Below, in pieces: positions 1 through 6,086 of a stretch of 6,086 nucleotides of DNA. The notes under the pieces were generated by a model that was given only the letters and a program-made list of their open reading frames with translations, had not been told where the DNA came from and ran no database searches. Position 1 is the stretch's first letter, and the number at the start of each line of letters is the position of its first letter. The position numbers and the translations under genes were made by a program. Source of the stretch: Chamaesiphon sp. (GTDB taxonomy: Bacteria > Cyanobacteriota > Cyanobacteriia > Cyanobacteriales > Chamaesiphonaceae); contig JAJAYU010000339.1 of NCBI GenBank assembly GCA_026786125.1, forward strand, positions 1 through 6,086, written 5' to 3'.

Positions 1-144
1 GCGATCGCTACAATGGTTCCAGTTTGCATGGGATGATTTGAATATGGGAAATGTACAGATCTCTATTCTCCAATCTTTACACTCTATGCGCTCCAAAAAT
101 TGTCACTATTGCGCCAACCTGAAATCGCTTGCGATAAAATTTCG
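1..144. other. Downstream flank of the NRPS gene, no firm gene
   Basis: This stretch lies after the stop codon of the minus-strand NRPS gene. It starts with a HIP1 octamer (1-8). On the minus strand an ATG at 29-27 opens a frame that stays open to the window edge (M-Q-T-G-T-I-V-A-I) and could be the start of the next gene. It has no clear Shine-Dalgarno sequence and only nine full codons are visible, so it is not called as a gene. A short GAAAT/ATTTC inverted repeat (121-125 and 139-143) next to the NRPS stop is too weak, and has no T-run, to be called a terminator. Confidence 0.4.
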
Positions 145-3078
145 CTAAATTTGAATCTGCTCAATTTCTTTGACTAGTCCTATTATCGTTGGAGATCGAA
201 ATAAACTAATTAGTGGTAGATCTACATTCAAGCTCGATCGAATCTCACCGATCAAGGTTACGGCGACAAGGGAATTTCCGCCTAAGTTAAAAAAGTTTTC
301 ACTGGGATCTACTTCGGTAATTTGCAACACTTTCTGCCAAATCTCAATTAGGCTTTGTTCGGTAGTTTGCTTATTAATGATTGGTAGTGATGGTGCTGCT
401 ACCTGTTGTACGAGTAAGGGTGCAGGGAATGCTTTGCGATCGACTTTTTTGTTTGGAGTCAGGGGAAATGCCTGAAGTTGCACAAAATTAGTAGGTACCA
501 TATACTCTGGTAATTTAGCGCGTAAATGAGTCCGCAGGGTAGCTGTTGTCGGCTGCTGTCCGGGTTGAGGGATGAAGTAAGCAACGATCCGCTTATCACC
601 AGGAATATCTTCGCGCACGATGATTGCGACTTCCCGAATTGTCTGATGACGACCTAAAATCGTCTCGATTTCGCCCAGTTCGATCCGATAACCGCGAATC
701 TTAACTTGAAAATCAATCCGTCCCAGAAATTCTAGATTACCATCGGCACGATAACGCACTGAGTCACCAGTTCGATACAAAATGTCTGTCGGATCGTTAC
801 TAACAGGATTGGGGATAAACCGTTCTTTGGTTAAATCTGGTCGGTTCAAATAGCCCCGTGTCACCCCTTTGCCACCAATTAGCAATTCCCCCGCAATCCC
901 AATCGGTACAGGCTGTTGGAGCTTGTCGAGAATATATAACTGAGTATTAGCGATCGGTCGTCCTAATGGCACCACACCTTCAACCACTTTCAGAGCGTGG
1001 GTTATAGACCAAATCGTGGTTTCAGTCGGGCCATACATATTATGTACTTGTCCCTGGACGATTTGCTGGAGTTGCACAGCCAGAATTTCAGTTAGAGCTT
1101 CACCCCCTACCATCATCGTCTGAATTTGACCGATCGCTTTGCAGGTCATCGGATCGGCAATTAATAAGCCTGCCATTGAGGGGGTACATTGGAGATGAGT
1201 AACTTGATGTCGATCGATCAGTCCCGCAATTGAGTGATCCGGATCTAACTGTTTTTTGGCATTATAAATAACGACTTTAAATCCTCTAGTTAATGTCCAG
1301 AATATTTCCAGCACCGAAATATCAAAGGATAAACTCGTCACTGCCAACCATACACCTGGAGTGGCACCAATCCGTCCATCCATGCCTGTAAAAAAGTTGA
1401 CTACATTTCGATGCTCTACCATTACCCCCTTAGGCTTGCCAGTGGAACCGGAGGTGTAGATGATGTAAGCGAGATGTTCGGGCTTGACCTCGGTTTGAGG
1501 ATTTGTAGTGGGTTGTTGGGCAATTTCGTCCCAACTGGTATTGATCGCAATTACCTGAACACCTGCTGATATCGTCAAGTTGGCAATCAGTCGCTGCTGA
1601 GTTAGAATCATCGGAGCTTGGGAATCCTCAATCATCAGTGCGAGTCGATCGACTGGGAAATCAGGATCGAGTGGTAAATAGGCACCGCCTGCTTTGTGAA
1701 TTGCTAGCAAACCGATCGCCATTTCGATCGATCTTTCCATCTGAATCCCAACCAAAGTATCGGGTTTGACTCCTTGTCCGATCAGATAATGGGCGAGTTG
1801 ATTGGCGCGGCTATTGAGTTCTTGATAGGTGAGTTGCTTGGATTTGCAGGCAACGGCGATCGCTTCAGGGGTTTGGACTACCTGTTGCTCAAATAGATGA
1901 TGGATGCAAACATCAGTCGGAATGGCTGTTGCTGTTTGATTCCAGTCTACTAATAGCTGTTGTTGCTCGATCGTCGAGAGCAATGGTAATCGGGCTAGGG
2001 GTTGGGCTGGGTTGGTGAGACAGGCGGGAATTAAGCTGTGGAGTTGACGGACGATCGCGGCTCGATCGATCGGGGTCAGTGCGCCAGTATCTATTAATTC
2101 TGGTAGACTGCCATCGTCATAAGCCACAAAAGTCATCGCCGCCCCTAATTGCTGGTGATTTAATTGCGCTCGGCTAGGGGCAATGGCAATCGCCACAGGG
2201 AGGGAATGGGCTTGATGCTGAGGTAGGGTCGCGTTTGCCTGTGCTGAAGCTAGATCTAGTTCCAATCGAGATTGAAATTGACTGAATGATTCTTCATCTT
2301 GAATGTGAATATGAATGGGTAGCTGATCTCGCCCGCCAAGATCGAATTCTGGTTCGGGTGAAAGGCGCGCACAATAGGCTGCAAAGATGACGGTGAGGGT
2401 TGTGGCTGGTACTGGTCGATCGAGATCGATCGGGTGGCGGTGTAGATCTGTCTGGCGGTAACTGGTAGCTAAATAAGGATGTTCAAATGGTGAGAGTACG
2501 GTAGTCGGCAGATCTGCTGTCGCTAATTTCGCACCTGCTAGTGCTTGTGCCTGTTGACAGATCGCTGCATTTTGTTGACTGATGGCGGGGATGAGCGATC
2601 GATCGAGTACGGGCAAGATATCGCCAATGCGAATATCATACCCGCCAATTGCGCGTTCAATTTTTTGCTGCAAGATCCGGCCAGCATCACGTCCTAACAC
2701 AACTTCATGTAGTGTGATTGCATGTTGAGTTTCACTACTAAATAATGTCCAAACTGTTGCCTGTAATCCAGGTTGGTGTGACAATGGCGCGTCGTGATAA
2801 TTAATGGTTGCTTTGCGCGCTCGGCTCATCACCGCAGCGGGAACGATCCACTCAATATTATTAATGCTAAATAGATAATCGTACTCACTATTGAGAATTT
2901 GTTTTTCAAAAGTTGCTCGATCTTCTATGTGGCTGACACTATGTATTGTCGCCCATTCTGTTACTAATAGATCTACCGAATAAACGCCTAGAATCTGATA
3001 TTTTCGCTCCAATAATATTTCCAAGCAACTCAAAACTAAAGTACCTTCGCCAACCACAAAACAAGAAAACCCAGTCAT
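145..3078 (-). CDS. Single-module NRPS: formyltransferase-like, vestigial condensation, glycine-type adenylation, carrier domain
   Basis: This 977-residue protein appears to activate one amino acid as an AMP ester and load it on its own phosphopantetheine arm. Residues 1-165 resemble the formyltransferase N-terminal fold: a Rossmann-like start (V-V-G-E-G) and the N-x-H...D catalytic set as N93, H95 and D131. Residues 195-375 look like the C-terminal half of a condensation domain, ending in the usual linker (L-P-L-L-S...W-N-Q-T), but there is no HHxxxDG. Adenylation motifs are complete: YTSGSTGKPKG at 541-551, MYGPTETT at 681-688, YRTGD at 768-772, and core Lys878. The carrier motif is LGGNS with Ser936. 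Aligned on GrsA, the pocket is D586, I587, L590, Q630, M656, G658, M681, I689, W690, K878, close to glycine codes. No thioesterase follows. FT-A-T loading modules are known from LgrA (linear gramicidin) and ApdA (anabaenopeptilide), so an N-formyl-glycyl starter is a reasonable inference. The start ATG has no strong Shine-Dalgarno; the gene is probably co-transcribed with the acyltransferase upstream. Confidence 0.93.
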   Translation of the reverse strand: MTGFSCFVVGEGTLVLSCLEILLERKYQILGVYSVDLLVTEWATIHSVSHIEDRATFEKQILNSEYDYLFSINNIEWIVPAAVMSRARKATINYHDAPLSHQPGLQATVWTLFSSETQHAITLHEVVLGRDAGRILQQKIERAIGGYDIRIGDILPVLDRSLIPAISQQNAAICQQAQALAGAKLATADLPTTVLSPFEHPYLATSYRQTDLHRHPIDLDRPVPATTLTVIFAAYCARLSPEPEFDLGGRDQLPIHIHIQDEESFSQFQSRLELDLASAQANATLPQHQAHSLPVAIAIAPSRAQLNHQQLGAAMTFVAYDDGSLPELIDTGALTPIDRAAIVRQLHSLIPACLTNPAQPLARLPLLSTIEQQQLLVDWNQTATAIPTDVCIHHLFEQQVVQTPEAIAVACKSKQLTYQELNSRANQLAHYLIGQGVKPDTLVGIQMERSIEMAIGLLAIHKAGGAYLPLDPDFPVDRLALMIEDSQAPMILTQQRLIANLTISAGVQVIAINTSWDEIAQQPTTNPQTEVKPEHLAYIIYTSGSTGKPKGVMVEHRNVVNFFTGMDGRIGATPGVWLAVTSLSFDISVLEIFWTLTRGFKVVIYNAKKQLDPDHSIAGLIDRHQVTHLQCTPSMAGLLIADPMTCKAIGQIQTMMVGGEALTEILAVQLQQIVQGQVHNMYGPTETTIWSITHALKVVEGVVPLGRPIANTQLYILDKLQQPVPIGIAGELLIGGKGVTRGYLNRPDLTKERFIPNPVSNDPTDILYRTGDSVRYRADGNLEFLGRIDFQVKIRGYRIELGEIETILGRHQTIREVAIIVREDIPGDKRIVAYFIPQPGQQPTTATLRTHLRAKLPEYMVPTNFVQLQAFPLTPNKKVDRKAFPAPLLVQQVAAPSLPIINKQTTEQSLIEIWQKVLQITEVDPSENFFNLGGNSLVAVTLIGEIRSSLNVDLPLISLFRSPTIIGLVKEIEQIQI

Positions 3079-3123
3079 ATCTATTACTTATTAATTTAGA
3101 TGTTATTTTTTGGGAGCGGGAGC

Positions 3124-3780
3124 TTAGATCCGAATTAAATTGCTGGGGACTGCAAATTTTGGAGTTTCACCTGGAGCATAAACTGCCCGATCTTCGGTAT
3201 TACTGAGAATAATCGAACCCGCGCCAATAATATTTTCTTTGCCGATCGAGACCCAGTTGCGAATCGTGGCATTCAAGCCGATAAAACTAGCTGCACCGAT
3301 AGTTGAACTCCCGCCAATTGAGACATCACCAGTCAGGAAACAATGATCTTCAATGGTAGTATGATGTCCAACGTAGTTTGGCCCTAATAAAATGCAATTA
3401 TTGCCGATCGATCCAAAAGGTTGAATTAAGTTCCGTTCAGTAATGAAGGTATTTTCACCAATTGGCGTATCGTGGTAAAAAGCTTTGGAACTAATGTATG
3501 AAATAAATTTATATCCCTTGCTTTTTGCATCTAGATACTTACTTTTCCGCAATTGATTAACGTTGATATAACTAATTGCAATAAATAGTTGATATTGATC
3601 GGGCGGATAACATTCTTCCAGCTTTTCATAGGGAACCATTGGCAAGCCCTGAAAGGTATCTGCGGTGAGATAGTCTCCATCCACCGTAAAGGCGACTATC
3701 TCGTGGTCAGAGTCACGAGTAAGATAAAAATAAACTACATCAGCAATGTCACTACTGCCGAAAATAACAACTTTGGCCAT
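3124..3780 (-). CDS. NeuD/PglD-family hexapeptide acyltransferase
   Basis: This 218-residue protein has the two-part layout of the NeuD/PglD sugar acyltransferases, and its length fits them. The N-terminal Rossmann-like part starts V-V-I-F-G-S-S (residues 4-10), which in PglD binds the nucleotide-sugar substrate. From about residue 106 there are imperfect hexapeptide repeats of a left-handed beta-helix (for example SIGG, TIGA, SIGK, IIGAGS), which bind acyl-CoA. By motif alignment, His139 in V-G-H-H-T-T-I lies where PglD has its catalytic His. The family usually acetylates an amino group or hydroxyl on a sugar or sugar nucleotide; substrate and acyl donor here cannot be read from sequence. 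It is a soluble protein without signal peptide. It lies 43 bases upstream of the NRPS gene on the same strand, which suggests one transcript and perhaps a tailoring role in the same pathway. The ATG at 3780 follows the divergent intergenic region and puts the Rossmann motif at the very N-terminus, as expected. Confidence 0.88.
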   Translation of the reverse strand: MAKVVIFGSSDIADVVYFYLTRDSDHEIVAFTVDGDYLTADTFQGLPMVPYEKLEECYPPDQYQLFIAISYINVNQLRKSKYLDAKSKGYKFISYISSKAFYHDTPIGENTFITERNLIQPFGSIGNNCILLGPNYVGHHTTIEDHCFLTGDVSIGGSSTIGAASFIGLNATIRNWVSIGKENIIGAGSIILSNTEDRAVYAPGETPKFAVPSNLIRI

Positions 3781-3865
3781 GATTTAGACTACCCGATCGA
3801 TAGATGTTCGGATCTTGGGATTTGAGATGATTGATAGAATACTGAGACTTTTGAAACCAGGGCTA

Positions 3866-3892
3866 GTGATAATTCTATCACATTGTGACAAT
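3866..3892. promoter_or_regulatory. Two adjacent small palindromes, possible operator
   Basis: Inside the larger inverted repeat, GTGATA (3866-3871) and TATCAC (3876-3881) form a perfect 6-bp stem around ATTC. Directly after it, ATTGT-G-ACAAT (3882-3892) is a perfect 11-base odd palindrome. Symmetric sites of this size between divergent genes are typical of dimeric regulator binding. The pattern TGTGA-N8-TCACA (3885-3902) resembles a CRP half-site pair, but the spacing is 8 instead of the usual 6, so no regulator is named. Confidence 0.4.
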
Positions 3893-3901
3893 CTACTCAC
3901 A
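3872..3901 (-). promoter_or_regulatory. Possible promoter for the acyltransferase-NRPS unit
   Basis: Reading the minus strand, TAGAAT (3877-3872) matches five of six bases of the -10 consensus and is preceded by TGA, which gives an extended -10 form. TTGTGA (3902-3897) is a weak -35 candidate at a long spacing of 19 bases. The 11-base palindrome lies between the two boxes, where a repressor could act. The implied 5' leader would be about 85 bases. This is pattern matching only, and the -35 fit is poor. Confidence 0.22.
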
Positions 3902-3957
3902 AAATGTACTGACTCAAAAGTCTCGATTCTAGCAATTAAGATCTGAAACAATAGTCA

Positions 3958-3970
3958 CGATCGCGATCGC
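3958..3970. repeat. HIP1 octamer within an extended CGATCGCGATCG palindrome
   Basis: GCGATCGC (3963-3970) overlaps a 12-bp palindrome (3958-3969). HIP1 (highly iterated palindrome) is overrepresented in many cyanobacterial genomes. Further perfect copies lie at 1-8, 1856-1863 (inside the NRPS gene) and 6055-6062 (inside the replication gene). Its value here is taxonomic; no local function is claimed. Confidence 0.85.
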
Positions 3971-4006
3971 TAGCTTAAGATACTGAAAGTTAGATTTAGT
4001 GCATCT

Positions 4007-4011
4007 AGGGA
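4007..4011 (+). promoter_or_regulatory. Ribosome binding site AGGGA
   Basis: AGGGA ends six bases before the ATG at 4018. It is the clearest Shine-Dalgarno-like sequence in the window and supports the start of the plus-strand gene. Confidence 0.55.
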
Positions 4012-4017
4012 TAAGTT

Positions 4018-5298
4018 ATGGAATATTGGGAATTTTTGATCCAGCGGGCGGGAGATCGGGGCTGGAGAACAATCGAAACAGGTAATCTCCAACTGATGGA
4101 GGGTAAGTATCGGATTGTAGCAAATAGTGATCTGCTCGATACTCAGATCCAAACCCGCGTCACTTATCAAACTTCAGATCCGCAACCACAACGTCGCTCT
4201 CAAGCCCGCAACCAAACTACCAATCGGCGCGGATTATTAGCAGTTATCCCCTTTACCAGTCTCAAGTCGGGGATTTGGCAGTTTGTCTGTAGTGGTACGA
4301 CAGAGGCACAAGCTTCATGGCAGCGCATTCTCAAACTTCGCGTGTTACCAGCTATTGCTAAATCCGATCCTGAGCCAGCAGTTGCCCGTGCAGAGGATCG
4401 ATTTGAGCTACCTACGCCGACACAGCCAGTTGTACCGATTTCGATGGTGGGAATACAGGAAAACTGGGTGGATGGACTCGATCGATTATTGGAACAATTG
4501 GAGCGAGAATCATTACAACCCCAACCGCCTAAAATTAGTGGATTAATGCCAGGTGCAATTCAACTTACCACGATTTTTGATTCGCCTGGACAATTAATTA
4601 ACCTCGATCGATCGACCTTTTCAGGGCTAATACCAGGACACCCCTTGATGATTAGCGGTGCCTGCAATCTCCAGAAATTGAGTGCTAACTTAATTCAGTC
4701 AGTCAAAATCGAGAAGCTATCTATCTGTCTCCGGCATCCGCACACCTCGGAAATAATTGTCGCCATCGAACAATCTATCCCCCCCCAGTTCAACACTTTC
4801 ACTTTCAATGGCAAGGTAGATTTACCCACACAGCCCCAAATCTCGCTCCTAATTGGTGAAGTCAATCTCTACGACAAACACAACATTCAACTCGGTTCTT
4901 GTGGCTTCACCGTCACACTGAGCCTCAATTCGCTCAATGAATCTGAACTCACCCTGTTCCAGTTATCCGAGCAGCGGCAAGATAATACGGGAGAATTACT
5001 CGATCGGTTTACCGAAGAGCTACAACTAGAAACTACGATTATGGGTGCTCGTCGGCAGATCCAACATGGCACACCCTCAAGCATTAGGTCTCTAAATCAA
5101 CCTCAGTCATCGCCCAATTTTCCCGCTACTCAATTTACCCATCCAGACATTGTTCCTGTCAATGCCTCCCCGCAGCACCTACCAGCCCATACCCTCGATA
5201 TCACCGGAGATCTGGAAATTGATTTCGCCCTGTCTAGTTTTGGAGATAGTCATCAATCCCGCAATTATGAAAATTTGGAAATAGTTGTGGAGGATTGA
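4018..5298 (+). CDS. Conserved-looking cyanobacterial protein of unknown function, possibly C-terminally shortened
   Basis: This 426-residue protein has no motif that gives it a function. Residues 1-112 look beta-rich and Ig-like (M-E-Y-W-E-F at the start; G-I-W-Q-F at 85-89; L-K-L-R-V-L-P at 105-111). A variable, proline-rich linker follows, then a short helical stretch (148-165). Residues 175-305 look like a second beta-sandwich (L-M-I-S-G-A near 210; C-L-R-H at 237-240; G-F-T-V-T-L at 296-301). Residues 345-415 are Ser/Pro/His/Gln-rich and probably disordered, and the chain ends at L-E-I-V-V-E-D. There is no signal peptide or membrane segment, so it is probably cytoplasmic. I recall similar cyanobacterial proteins that continue past an acidic I-V-V-x-D motif into another beta domain. 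If that memory is right, this copy is truncated. The AGGGA site and the lack of in-frame competition support the start. It is divergent from the acyltransferase gene and not obviously part of its pathway. Confidence 0.85.
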   Translation: MEYWEFLIQRAGDRGWRTIETGNLQLMEGKYRIVANSDLLDTQIQTRVTYQTSDPQPQRRSQARNQTTNRRGLLAVIPFTSLKSGIWQFVCSGTTEAQASWQRILKLRVLPAIAKSDPEPAVARAEDRFELPTPTQPVVPISMVGIQENWVDGLDRLLEQLERESLQPQPPKISGLMPGAIQLTTIFDSPGQLINLDRSTFSGLIPGHPLMISGACNLQKLSANLIQSVKIEKLSICLRHPHTSEIIVAIEQSIPPQFNTFTFNGKVDLPTQPQISLLIGEVNLYDKHNIQLGSCGFTVTLSLNSLNESELTLFQLSEQRQDNTGELLDRFTEELQLETTIMGARRQIQHGTPSSIRSLNQPQSSPNFPATQFTHPDIVPVNASPQHLPAHTLDITGDLEIDFALSSFGDSHQSRNYENLEIVVED

Positions 5299-5340
5299 AT
5301 GATCGATGGCTTGCACTGTTCCCCTTCAGGAGAAGTGTGA

Positions 5341-5385
5341 ATAGCGTAATAGTTATGAACTAATAGTTCATAACTATTACGCTAT
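5341..5385. repeat. Perfect 21-bp hairpin with a 3-base loop
   Basis: Bases 5341-5361 (starting ATAGCGTAATAG) are the exact reverse complement of 5365-5385 (ending CTATTACGCTAT), with AAT as loop. It lies 42 bases after the stop of the unknown-function gene and 126 bases before the replication gene. No T-run follows on either strand, so it is not a standard intrinsic terminator, although cyanobacteria have no Rho and such stems may still end or protect transcripts. Other options are a REP-type or miniature mobile element, or a cis-acting site of the replicon. Confidence 0.9.
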
Positions 5386-5511
5386 AGATAGCGGTTCAAA
5401 ATAGTCAATATCCCCACATGCGATCGAGATCAAATAATCCCAATTAGTTACGGTTTTTCGGGGAAATTTCAAGTAGAATGTGAATCCGCTCCTCACATTT
5501 TCTGTACCGTC
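5386..5511. other. Leader region before the replication gene
   Basis: These bases separate the hairpin from the start of the replication gene. The replication frame is open from 5392 but contains no ATG, GTG or TTG before 5512, which fixes the start. TAGAAT (5474-5479) fits five of six -10 bases, but no acceptable -35 box lies 16-18 bases upstream. No clear Shine-Dalgarno precedes 5512. No iterons or tandem repeats are seen here. Confidence 0.4.
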
Positions 5512-6086
5512 ATGGGACCAAATAGCTTAGATCCTAACCACCATACAGAACTGATTCATGACAGTAATATCGATCAAGCATTAGTAGCTTTGAACTTTGG
5601 ATCTTTAGTTGGTAATTCTGCTTATGACAGATTACTAATTTCATCACAAATTCCCCGTGCCAATAATGGGCAAATAAAACCTAGTTGGATGCGGAGATAT
5701 CAGCATTGTACTCAGGGCGGCTGGTGGTGTGCGGGACTAGATCCGCTGAATGATTGGAAATCGATGGAGTGGGGCGCGTTTAAGCCAAATGTTCCTGCTA
5801 AAAATCGGGATGGTAAAATCATTAAATATGAGCATCCACCCCAATTGGCAACGAGACTATTTTGTTTGCGAGTAACGAAAGGAATTTGGATTCAAACAGC
5901 TAATTTATTCAAAGCAAAACTACCTCAAAAAATTGAGATTGATATTCATGGTGAATCGATCGGATTTTGGCAGTGGGTAATCGACTTCAAGATCCCTGTC
6001 GTCATCTGCGAAGGGGTGAAGAAAGCCGCTACACTATTGACTTATGGCTATCCAGCGATCGCCTTACCAGGGATTAATAGTGGTTA
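5512..6086 (+). CDS. Plasmid replication protein of the CyRepA1/DUF3854 type, N-terminal part
   Basis: The first 191 residues are visible; the frame is open at the window edge. Family members are commonly around a thousand residues, so most of the protein is missing. Residues 58-92 carry the block I associate with the cyanobacterial family: W-M-R-R-Y-Q-H, then G-G-W-W-C-A-G-L-D-P-L, then M-E-W-G-A-F-K-P. K-Y-E-H-P-P follows at 105-110 and G-F-W-Q-W-V at 151-156. The segment V-V-I-C-E-G-V-K-K (163-171) and A-L-P-G-I-N (184-189) match the start of the DUF3854 Toprim-like domain; Glu167 corresponds to the conserved Toprim acid. Such proteins are annotated as CyRepA1 plasmid replication proteins and usually carry a helicase-like part further on, which cannot be checked here. 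The ATG at 5512 is the only usual start codon after the in-frame TAG at 5389-5391, although it lacks a clear Shine-Dalgarno. Chromosomal copies of this family also exist, so a plasmid location is not proven. Confidence 0.82.
   Translation, partial: MGPNSLDPNHHTELIHDSNIDQALVALNFGSLVGNSAYDRLLISSQIPRANNGQIKPSWMRRYQHCTQGGWWCAGLDPLNDWKSMEWGAFKPNVPAKNRDGKIIKYEHPPQLATRLFCLRVTKGIWIQTANLFKAKLPQKIEIDIHGESIGFWQWVIDFKIPVVICEGVKKAATLLTYGYPAIALPGINSG

Larger units (their letters stand above)
3830..3936. repeat. Long imperfect inverted repeat in the divergent intergenic region
   Basis: The left arm (3830-3854) and the right arm (3914-3936) are reverse complements of each other. The inner 11 bases are perfect (GAGACTTTTGA at 3844-3854, TCAAAAGTCTC at 3914-3924). 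Beyond a small asymmetric bulge (ACT against one base), six more bases match (TAGAAT and ATTCTA), then after one mismatch four more (ATTG and CAAT). The arms enclose 59 bases. No clean target-site duplication flanks it. It could be a remnant of a miniature transposable element, a large hairpin in RNA or single-stranded DNA, or a paired regulatory site for the divergent genes. Sequence alone does not decide. Confidence 0.8.

Noticed and set aside
170..475. Plus-strand open frame of 101 codons
   Set aside because: It lies antisense within the NRPS carrier and adenylation coding region, has no recognisable motif, and the opposite strand has clear domain signatures.
2946..3206. Plus-strand open frame of 86 codons
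   Set aside because: It spans the NRPS start, the spacer and the acyltransferase end in antisense; its composition looks like a shadow frame.
3589..3825. Plus-strand open frame of 78 codons
   Set aside because: It is antisense to the acyltransferase N-terminus and has no independent support.
3897..3911. LexA-like box on the minus strand (AGTAC followed by TTGT)
   Set aside because: Only the first half fits the cyanobacterial LexA consensus as I recall it; the second half does not match.
3970..4170. Minus-strand open frame of 66 codons
   Set aside because: It overlaps the well-supported start and ribosome binding site of the plus-strand gene and has no motif.
4283..4546. Plus-strand open frame of 87 codons in a second frame
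   Set aside because: It is fully inside the 426-residue gene in another frame, without homology signs.
4887..5084. Minus-strand open frame of 65 codons
   Set aside because: It is antisense within the 426-residue gene; Ser/Arg-rich shadow translation.
5299..5340. Thirteen-codon plus-strand frame starting directly after the TGA at 5296-5298
   Set aside because: It is too short to support, has no ribosome binding site of its own, and ends at the hairpin.
5341..5400. Intrinsic terminator
   Set aside because: The stem is strong, but no T-run follows on either strand, so it is reported as a hairpin repeat instead.

Overview
The window reads as cyanobacterial DNA. CGATCG is very frequent, there are four copies of the HIP1 octamer GCGATCGC (1-8, 1856-1863, 3963-3970, 6055-6062), and two of the four genes resemble families I know mainly from cyanobacteria. 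The genus cannot be fixed from the sequence.

Left half (145-3780, minus strand): a two-gene unit of specialised metabolism. A NeuD/PglD-type hexapeptide acyltransferase (3124-3780) is followed after 43 bases by a one-module nonribosomal peptide synthetase (145-3078). Its order is formyltransferase-like domain, shortened condensation-like region, adenylation domain, carrier domain. The adenylation pocket reads D-I-L-Q-M-G-M-I-W-K, which is close to known glycine codes. With no thioesterase and no complete condensation domain, it looks like a loading/initiation module whose partners lie outside the window, most likely beyond position 1.

Middle (3781-4017): a 237-base divergent intergenic region holding nested inverted repeats. 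The outer pair (3830-3936, arms of 25 and 23 bases) encloses a 6-bp stem and an 11-bp palindrome. The inner elements overlap a possible promoter for the minus-strand unit.

Right half (4018-6086, plus strand): a conserved-looking cyanobacterial protein of unknown function (4018-5298) that may lack its C-terminal part, then a perfect 21-bp hairpin (5341-5385). The last gene begins at 5512 and runs off the window. It is the N-terminal part of a DUF3854/CyRepA1-type plasmid replication protein. The replication gene, the hairpin and the possibly shortened neighbour together suggest a plasmid or an integrated-element boundary near 5300-5510.

The two halves have no evident functional link. The most interesting points are the formyltransferase/vestigial-condensation/glycine loading module, the nested repeats between the divergent genes, and the hairpin and replication-protein junction.
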